Assembly (NCBI GenBank): GCA_021772165.1
Contig: JAJFMM010000160.1
Span: 1-5,151 of the forward strand
Direction of reading: 5' to 3'
Length of the DNA: 5,151 bases
DNA from: Chlamydiota bacterium
GTDB taxonomy: Bacteria > Chlamydiota > Chlamydiia > Chlamydiales > SM23-39
This document shows, piece by piece, positions 1-4,364 of the stretch (the stretch's first letter is position 1; each line of letters begins with the position of its first letter). The position numbers were made by a program, and so were the translations under genes. The notes under the pieces are model-generated. The model was not told the origin of the DNA and did no database searches. It worked only from the letters and a program-made list of their open reading frames with translations.

Positions 1-134
1 TTCTTCGTATAACAACAATCGGAGATTACTCTCAAAAAAAGAATTGAAAATATGCGTCACATGAAAAACTCTACATCCATTTCAACCAGTAATTAACCTG
101 GAAAAAAATTATCTAATCCCCCTATCCACATCTC

Positions 135-163
135 TTTACAACAATTCAACCGCTAATTATTCT
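135..163 (+). promoter_or_regulatory. sigma70-like promoter for the M48-like gene
   Basis: TTTACA at 135-140 matches five of six bases of the -35 consensus. It is followed, after exactly 17 bp, by TATTCT at 158-163, which matches four of six of the -10 consensus. Transcription would begin near 170, just ahead of the Shine-Dalgarno sequence AAGGA at 176-180 and the ATG at 186. The leader would therefore be very short. This is read by eye only; AT-rich DNA yields chance matches. Confidence 0.45.
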
Positions 164-185
164 ATCCGCCCGAAAAAGGAAAAAA

Positions 186-1076
186 ATGACCACAACTTGC
201 CGACTGGAAATGCTTGATTTCGAGCAGATTTGGAGAAGCGCACAGAATGTGATGCTCGATCCCTACAAAAACACGCTCTACTATTTTGCTCCAATTCTCG
301 GCGCCTTCAGCTCTGGGTATACATCTATTGATCCCAACGATATCGGGATCCAAAGAATGGTTCCGCAAGCAAAAACCTTTATCGAAGAGGTAGAAACACT
401 ACGCAAATGCGCAGAACTTGGGCGAGAGATCAGCCTCTACACAGCGCTCAATTTCCATTTCACCAGTTTTGGCGGAGGACTCTCTCTCACCAGGCCGATT
501 CTAGTGCTACCCTACGACAGGCTTTTTCGTCCTAATCAAGGTTACTTTGGAGATGGCCTGCATCAAGCAGAGCTCGCGAAAAATAGTAACACGCTGACAG
601 ATGATGAAACGCGTTTTTACATTCTTCGAGAAATCGGCCACCTCAAATACAACGATGCCGCATTGAAAACCGTGGCAAAAATCATCCTTATTGCAGCGGC
701 CTTCAGCCTCTACGCTACACCCCTGGGCTGGGCAGGTACTACAGCGCTGCTCGCTACAGCATTAACCATGTATGTCATCGCGGACAGATGCTATGAATGT
801 ACAATGGATCTTTTTGCAGCAAAAGTTCTAGGAAAAGTTCTTGTAGATGAGAAGAGAGCTGTCAACGCTTCGATCAGCGCGCTTGAAAAGCAGAGAGCTA
901 TCAACCTGGAGAGACGGGAAAAGAATCGATTTTGCAAATTCTATCTGACAGAATCGGGCAATAATCTTCTAGATCTGAAACATCCCTTTCTCACTAGCCG
1001 CATCAGTAAGCTGCGACAAGAGCTCATTCGCCCGCAAACTACGAACGGGCGAATGGAGATAAGTCGGCTTACTTGA
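186..1076 (+). CDS. M48 peptidase-like membrane protein with degenerate zinc motif
   Basis: A 296-residue protein. The ATG at 186 is chosen because AAGGA (176-180) lies 5 nt upstream; Met9 is the next possible start. Residues 148-152 read REIGH, where M48 metallopeptidases have HExxH, so the second histidine (H152) and the glutamate (E149) are kept but the first zinc ligand is Arg148. Two hydrophobic segments follow at about 163-178 and 182-199. Then comes ECTMDLFAAKVLG (204-216), which matches the E-x3-D helix carrying the third zinc ligand in M48 proteins (E204, D208). The order motif, two membrane segments, ExxxD helix resembles HtpX. An active M48 enzyme cuts membrane or misfolded proteins; this one is probably inactive or altered. 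The tail (220-296) is charged and helical, and residues 280-290 are encoded by a DNA hairpin. It converges on the cyclophilin gene with an 8-bp overlap. The family assignment rests on motifs only, without a database search. Confidence 0.75.
   Translation: MTTTCRLEMLDFEQIWRSAQNVMLDPYKNTLYYFAPILGAFSSGYTSIDPNDIGIQRMVPQAKTFIEEVETLRKCAELGREISLYTALNFHFTSFGGGLSLTRPILVLPYDRLFRPNQGYFGDGLHQAELAKNSNTLTDDETRFYILREIGHLKYNDAALKTVAKIILIAAAFSLYATPLGWAGTTALLATALTMYVIADRCYECTMDLFAAKVLGKVLVDEKRAVNASISALEKQRAINLERREKNRFCKFYLTESGNNLLDLKHPFLTSRISKLRQELIRPQTTNGRMEISRLT
1025..1055. terminator. perfect hairpin at convergent gene ends, possible bidirectional terminator
   Basis: CATTCGCCCG (1025-1034) and CGGGCGAATG (1046-1055) are perfect 10-bp inverted arms around an 11-nt loop. 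The stem is GC-rich. It lies 14 bp beyond the cyclophilin stop on the minus strand and inside the last codons of the M48-like gene on the plus strand. Neither direction has a T-run after the stem, so it is not a classic intrinsic terminator. It may still act as a transcription block or 3'-end stabiliser between the two convergent genes. Confidence 0.4.
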
Positions 1077-1617
1077 GGTAGGCCTTAAGAATCTTGATCT
1101 GATCAATCGGACGATCCTGCATGGTTCTCGCCTGCTCGATCTTCTGAACAATGTCATAGCCTTTGGCCACTTCGCCAAAAATCGTATGCTTCATGTTCAG
1201 CCAAGGTGTAGCAATCGTAGTAATGAAGAACTGGCTGCCATTTGTGTTAGGACCGCGGTTGGCCATAGCGAGCATACCCGGACGATCAAATTTCAGCTCC
1301 GGTGTGAACTCATCACCAAACGGCTTACCCCAGACAGACTCTCCGCCGGCACCTGTTGCTGTAGGATCTCCGCCTTGAATCATAAAGCTCTTGATGACGC
1401 GGTGAAACGTTATGCCGTTATAGTAGTCCTTTTCGACAAGTTTAACGAAGTTCTCGCACGTCTTAGGCGCTTTGTCTGCAAACAGAACAATTTCAATCAC
1501 ACCCTGATTGGTTTCCAAAACAACTGTTTTATTTTCTTTGGTCATATCCTTCTCCGCATGTAAGGAAGTAAAGAGGCCAGTGAAGACTGCCAATAATTTC
1601 ATCAACCACTTAGACAT
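1069..1617 (-). CDS. cyclophilin-type peptidyl-prolyl cis-trans isomerase, probably exported
   Basis: A 182-residue cyclophilin that isomerises X-Pro peptide bonds and helps proteins fold. The catalytic set is complete. FHRVI (71-75) carries the essential arginine R73 (Arg55 in human CypA). MIQGGD (79-84) carries Q81, ANRGPNTNGSQFF (119-131) carries N120, Q129 and F131, and WLNMKH (139-144) carries W139 and H144. The first 21 residues look like a signal peptide: K3 and K7, a hydrophobic core, then SLHA before Glu22, which suggests export to the periplasm. The ATG at 1617 has GGGAGGA (1621-1627) just upstream. Met25 (1543-1545) is a second credible start, with GGAG (1552-1555) 6 nt upstream; starting there would remove the signal peptide and give a cytosolic single-domain enzyme of 158 residues. 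The domain is of normal length and has no insertion. The gene diverges from the phosphate transporter and converges on the M48-like gene. Confidence 0.95.
   Translation of the reverse strand: MSKWLMKLLAVFTGLFTSLHAEKDMTKENKTVVLETNQGVIEIVLFADKAPKTCENFVKLVEKDYYNGITFHRVIKSFMIQGGDPTATGAGGESVWGKPFGDEFTPELKFDRPGMLAMANRGPNTNGSQFFITTIATPWLNMKHTIFGEVAKGYDIVQKIEQARTMQDRPIDQIKILKAYLK
1547..1555 (-). promoter_or_regulatory. internal Shine-Dalgarno before Met25 of the cyclophilin
   Basis: On the minus strand the sequence GGAGAAGGA ends one base before the ATG of Met25. Its GGAG part sits 6 nt from that ATG, which is standard spacing. It is as good as the site before the annotated start. It lies exactly between the predicted signal peptide and the cyclophilin domain, so it could give a second, non-exported product. 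Confidence 0.4.
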
Positions 1618-1654
1618 ATGTCCTCCCGCATCTGGTTAAGATTCAATACAGAAT

Positions 1655-1683
1655 AGTTTACCACAGAGATGGGGGGTATCCAA
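1655..1683 (-). promoter_or_regulatory. candidate promoter for the cyclophilin gene
   Basis: On the minus strand TTGGAT (1678-1683) and TAAACT (1655-1660) are separated by 17 bp. They match three of six and four of six bases of the sigma70 -35 and -10 consensus. The start of transcription would be near 1648, giving a leader of about 30 nt before the ATG at 1617. The match is moderate and read by eye. I found no equally good promoter for the divergent transporter gene in this gap. Confidence 0.35.
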
Positions 1684-1725
1684 GGGAAAAAGAATTTTTT
1701 TGCTCCACATAAAAAAAACATGTAT

Positions 1726-1732
1726 GGAGGAG
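1726..1732 (+). promoter_or_regulatory. ribosome binding site that sets the transporter start
   Basis: GGAGGAG lies 2 nt before the ATG at 1735, with the GGAGG core at a spacing of 4 nt. It is the strongest Shine-Dalgarno in the 1618-1734 gap. It favours 1735 over the in-frame upstream ATGs at 1669 and 1720, which would add only a hydrophilic, non-conserved leader of 5 to 22 residues in front of the first membrane helix. Confidence 0.7.
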
Positions 1733-1734
1733 AT

Positions 1735-2724
1735 ATGCTAGAGATTGCCGTCCTTATTGTTATTTTGAGCCTCCTTTTCGACTACACGAACGGCTTCCAT
1801 GATGCTGCCAATGTCGTCTCCACCGTCATTGCAACAAAAGTTTTGACGCCCGGCAAGGCAATTGTGATGGCCGGTGTCCTCAATACTGTGGGAGCTACCC
1901 TGATCAGCGGGGTGGCAAAAACCATAGCGGAGGGGCTGGTTGATATAGAGATGGCCACACAGCAGGTCGTCCTAGCCGCCGTGTTTGGAGCCGTCGTCTG
2001 GAATCTCCTCACCTGGTACTGGGGCATTCCCAGCAGCTCCTCCTATGCGCTCATTGGCGGGCTACTCGGAACCGCAATCTTTCATCAAGGGGTGCAGTCG
2101 ATCCTCTGGGACGGTGTGATCTATAAGGTCCTCATCCCGATGATCCTCTCCCCCATCATCGGTTTTGTGATCGCCTATTACTTTATGAGAACTCTCTACC
2201 GCTATCTCGGGAAAAACCCGAAGGCGAAGGATAAAGCGATCTTCCGACATCTGCAGATTGGATCGGCCTGTCTGGTAGCTCTCTCTCACGGCGTCAACGA
2301 TGCGCAAAAGAGCATGGGTATCATTACATTGGGACTGTTCACATCGGGCTATCTCGTTCGACCGGAGATTCCCCTCTGGGTAATCCTCTCTTGTGCTCTA
2401 GTGATGGGATTGGGTACAGCATCCGGCGGATTTAGGATCATCCGCACGATGGGCTTTTCGATCACGAAGATCGAGCCGGTACAAGGTTTTGCAGCGGAGT
2501 GCTCCGCGTCGGGAGTGATTTTAGCAGCGAGTTTTATGGGAATGCCGATCAGCTCTACGCAGATGATTGCGGGGAGCATAACAGGAGTTGGCACAGCTAA
2601 AAGCAGACGTGCTGTGCGCTGGGGAACACCCCGTCGTATGATGCTCGCCTGGATCCTTACGCTGCCGGGGGCCGGCATTGTGGGTGCTGTGGCTTATTCA
2701 GTTGCACAACTAGTGGGGCTCTGA
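1735..2724 (+). CDS. PiT-family inorganic phosphate transporter
   Basis: A 329-residue inner-membrane protein of the PiT (PHO-4) family, which moves inorganic phosphate or metal-phosphate by coupling to H+ or Na+. The family's inverted repeat is visible. The first half has DYTNGFHDAAN (16-26) and later IPSSSSYALIGGLLG (98-112). The second half has LSHGVNDAQK (183-192) and MPISSTQMIAGSITGVG (270-286). The paired Asn/Asp signature residues are present in both halves. Hydrophobic stretches run through the protein, with a short charged loop at about 158-171, as in the compact bacterial and archaeal members of about 330 residues rather than the larger E. coli PitA. The start is fixed by GGAGGAG at 1726-1732 and by the immediate hydrophobic helix MLEIAVLIVILSLL. 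Many short PiT genes sit next to a DUF47/PhoU-like regulator; none is present here. The 3' end overlaps the convergent ferredoxin gene by 31 bp. Confidence 0.95.
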   Translation: MLEIAVLIVILSLLFDYTNGFHDAANVVSTVIATKVLTPGKAIVMAGVLNTVGATLISGVAKTIAEGLVDIEMATQQVVLAAVFGAVVWNLLTWYWGIPSSSSYALIGGLLGTAIFHQGVQSILWDGVIYKVLIPMILSPIIGFVIAYYFMRTLYRYLGKNPKAKDKAIFRHLQIGSACLVALSHGVNDAQKSMGIITLGLFTSGYLVRPEIPLWVILSCALVMGLGTASGGFRIIRTMGFSITKIEPVQGFAAECSASGVILAASFMGMPISSTQMIAGSITGVGTAKSRRAVRWGTPRRMMLAWILTLPGAGIVGAVAYSVAQLVGL

Positions 2725-3071
2725 TGGACGATCTGATATTCTTCAACTATTTTTCCGGCAAGGAGATGCTCTTGAATGATCCTCTCGAGTACTTCATCTG
2801 TGCAGGAGTGATACCAGACTGCGTCGGGATAGACGACAGCGATGGGACCCTTAGTGCAGACCCTGAGGCAATTGACTTTACTTCTCCAGATATGGACGAG
2901 GCCCTCGAGACTGAGCTCGTCGGCCCTCTTTTTCAGATAGGCCCAGGCATCGAGCCCCTTTTCCTTGGAGCAGCATTTTGCGACGCTCTGATCGCAGCAG
3001 AGGAAGATGTGTCTGCCACTCTCTCCAATCCGCAGATTCCGAGCAGCTATCTCGAGTTTTGATTCAGTCAT
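2694..3071 (-). CDS. thioredoxin-like [2Fe-2S] ferredoxin
   Basis: A protein of 125 residues from the ATG at 3071, or 131 from a TTG at 3089. It belongs to the thioredoxin-fold [2Fe-2S] ferredoxins (like Aquifex Fd4 and the NuoE C-terminal domain), which carry electrons in the cytosol. Numbered from the ATG, HIFLCCDQSVAKCC (21-34) supplies the first cysteine pair. NCLRVCTKGP (67-76) supplies the C-x3-C-x2-GP second pair, followed by VVYPDAVWY (79-87), a typical strand of this family. Cys25 and either Cys33 or Cys34 probably bind the cluster with Cys68 and Cys72. The spacing between the first two ligands is shorter than in Fd4. Both CC doublets are unusual. Neither start has a Shine-Dalgarno sequence. 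AT-rich -10-like hexamers lie upstream (TAAAAT, TATCAT at 3096-3108) but without a good -35. No redox partner gene is nearby. The long frame on the opposite strand (2724-3062) is its shadow. Confidence 0.88.
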   Translation of the reverse strand: MTESKLEIAARNLRIGESGRHIFLCCDQSVAKCCSKEKGLDAWAYLKKRADELSLEGLVHIWRSKVNCLRVCTKGPIAVVYPDAVWYHSCTDEVLERIIQEHLLAGKIVEEYQIVHQSPTSCATE

Positions 3072-3083
3072 GAAACTAGTTTC
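3072..3083. repeat. 12-bp perfect palindrome between divergent genes
   Basis: GAAACTAGTTTC is a perfect 12-bp palindrome. It directly precedes the ferredoxin ATG on the minus strand and lies 18 bp before the ATG of the small basic protein on the plus strand. Its place in a 30-bp divergent gap would suit an operator read by a dimeric regulator. About one such palindrome is expected by chance in 5 kb, so position is the only argument. Confidence 0.35.
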
Positions 3084-3101
3084 GATCAAGTGGGAATTTT
3101 A

Positions 3102-3257
3102 ATGATACGAAAATTGCCCTCGGGCGAATACAGACTCTATTCAAGGAAGAAGAACCCTAAGACCGGAAAGCGAAGAAACTTAGGGACCTTCTCTACTCGT
3201 GCTGCCGCAGTCAAACACGAGCAGGAGATCCAGTTTTTCAAGAGACAGAAAGTCTAG
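3102..3257 (+). CDS. small, very basic conserved-looking protein, possible AP2/integrase-arm-like DNA binder
   Basis: A 51-residue open frame starting MIRKLPSGEYRLYSRKK and ending FFKRQKV, with TAG at 3255-3257. It has 15 Lys/Arg against 3 Glu and no Asp, so it should bind nucleic acid. The pattern GEYRLYSRK, then KTGKRRNLGTFSTRAAA, then a helix KHEQEIQFFKR looks like two or three beta strands followed by one helix. LGTFsTraAAvkhE recalls the LGTFxTxeEAAxAyD end of AP2 domains and the N-terminal arm-binding domains of some phage integrases. I recall similar stand-alone proteins of about 50 residues as conserved hypotheticals in bacteria. That is memory, not a search. Only a weak GGGA (3092-3095) lies upstream as ribosome site. 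The gene diverges from the ferredoxin gene with a 30-bp gap and ends 8 bp before the convergent LRR gene. The function is unknown. Confidence 0.72.
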   Translation: MIRKLPSGEYRLYSRKKNPKTGKRRNLGTFSTRAAAVKHEQEIQFFKRQKV

Positions 3258-3265
3258 CTAACTTT

Positions 3266-4297
3266 TCAAAAAGATTCTGTCGAAATTGTACACCCCTTCA
3301 ACGCATTTTTGAGCCTGCTGATTTCTTCTTGATTTTCAGCAATAGGATTGTCATCCAGCCTCAGGGAAGTTAATTGAGTCAGTTGGGAGATCTCTTCGGG
3401 TAAAGCTCGAATGTCGTTGAAGCTCAGACTTAATCCTACCAAGTTTTCAAGAAAAGCGATCTCAGGAGGAATACAGCGAAGTCCCATCAAATTGAATTGA
3501 AGAGATATTTTTTGGTTTTTTAATTCCTCTCGATGCGCATACATCCACTCTCTGCTTTGAGCTGCATCCATTTTAGGTTCTTCTTCAAACTCTAAAATCA
3601 TGTCCCTCAAAATGCAAATCGCTCGATCTTCTGCCTCTTGAACGATTGCTCCCATGGAGTAAAATCGCTCAGGAGTTAGACCCATGCTTTCTACTGCATT
3701 GTACTCCTCGTCTTGAAGGCACTTCTTAAGGTCTTCATTGAGCTGTGCAAGAAGAAAAGCCGGTGATTCATTTGCGTGCTTGAGAGCGATTGAATCGAGC
3801 CTTTCTTTTAGAAATTCAGACTTTTGAAGATTCCGCAAGATGGATAAGCAGAAACTCTTATGGGCATTATACAGTCCTTTATTGACCGTTGGCATGAAAA
3901 ATACACTTCCAAGGCCAAACACCTGTTTCATGACAGTTGAACAGCGACATGCATCATGGATGACAGCATGTTCCTTTTCTAGATCCTGACTATCGAATTG
4001 GGATCCGGAGAAAACAGTAATAAATGGAGGAGTATTGTAGTCCAACTGGCTCTTTACTCCTTCCTCTTCCGGAAGAAACAATGTAGGCGATGAATCAGGA
4101 AAGAGCCACCCTTGCGATAGTGATCGACCTTCCGCTGGCGCGGCTCCTAAACTTTCCGCTGCTAGCTCAGCGATTTGAGAATCTATTTTTCTGATTTTAG
4201 ATGGAGGAGGATTCGCATCTAGATTCCGAATCAGCCCCCCTTCAATTCCATTCATTCCAGCCTCGTCCTGTAAAAAAAAAGAAGAGGTTACACCCAT
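3266..4297 (-). CDS. leucine-rich repeat protein with N-terminal helical domain (downstream paralogue)
   Basis: A protein of up to 343 residues. Residues 1-100 are low in recognisable features and rich in Pro, Ser and Glu. About 145-235 form a helical region beginning HKSFCLSILRNL that is shared with the next gene upstream. Residues 263-331 hold about three LRRs of 23 residues (GLRCIPPEIAFLENL, GLSLSFNDIRALPEEI, SLRLDDNPIA), the typical eukaryote-like class rather than the shorter YopM/IpaH type. LRRs bind proteins, so a host-directed effector is possible, but no catalytic or secretion domain is visible. The start is uncertain. The ATG at 4297 has no Shine-Dalgarno, while Met15 (4253-4255) has GAGG (4261-4264) 5 nt upstream and would give 329 residues. 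A run of nine Ts on the coding strand lies between the two starts. The gene follows its paralogue by 67 bp on the same strand and may be cotranscribed. Confidence 0.85.
   Translation of the reverse strand: MGVTSSFFLQDEAGMNGIEGGLIRNLDANPPPSKIRKIDSQIAELAAESLGAAPAEGRSLSQGWLFPDSSPTLFLPEEEGVKSQLDYNTPPFITVFSGSQFDSQDLEKEHAVIHDACRCSTVMKQVFGLGSVFFMPTVNKGLYNAHKSFCLSILRNLQKSEFLKERLDSIALKHANESPAFLLAQLNEDLKKCLQDEEYNAVESMGLTPERFYSMGAIVQEAEDRAICILRDMILEFEEEPKMDAAQSREWMYAHREELKNQKISLQFNLMGLRCIPPEIAFLENLVGLSLSFNDIRALPEEISQLTQLTSLRLDDNPIAENQEEISRLKNALKGCTISTESF
4272..4280 (-). repeat. nine-T homopolymer at the LRR gene start
   Basis: Nine consecutive A on the plus strand read as nine T on the coding strand, spanning codons 6 to 9 if the ATG at 4297 is used (Ser-Phe-Phe-Leu). 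Such runs can slip during replication. If translation starts at 4255 instead, the run lies in the leader and would not shift the frame. Confidence 0.5.
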
Positions 4298-4364
4298 AGC
4301 GATTAAAAAGTAAGGAGACTCTTCAACCGCAGCTATTTACGCAACAACACCTAAATGTATTGAG

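Noticed and set aside
2..97. Open frame from the left edge ending in TAA, 31 codons
   Set aside because: It could be the 3' end of an upstream gene, but another frame (3-44) is also open to the edge. The composition is Asn/Ser/Lys-rich without a recognisable motif, so no gene is claimed.
80..115. CCAG / CTGG arms followed by an A-run
   Set aside because: The arms are only four pairs, and the A-run is on the wrong strand for a plus-strand terminator.
1163..1563. Two plus-strand frames opposite the cyclophilin
   Set aside because: The cyclophilin on the minus strand has a full catalytic set; these are shadow frames with no motifs.
2663..2677. TGCCGG / CCGGCA hairpin with a three-base loop
   Set aside because: It lies 17 bp past the ferredoxin stop and could slow transcription, but it has no T-run and sits in GC-rich transporter coding sequence. 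Chance is likely.
1782..2678. Three minus-strand frames opposite the phosphate transporter
   Set aside because: The transporter frame is complete and conserved-looking throughout. The antisense products are low-complexity shadows.
2724..3062. 112-codon plus-strand frame starting at the transporter stop
   Set aside because: It is the exact antisense of the ferredoxin gene, whose minus-strand protein has clear cluster motifs. The plus-strand product has no recognisable motif and lacks its own ribosome site.
3249..3265. AAAGT / ACTTT arms between the small protein and the LRR gene
   Set aside because: Five weak A/T-rich pairs around a seven-base loop are too unstable to call a terminator.
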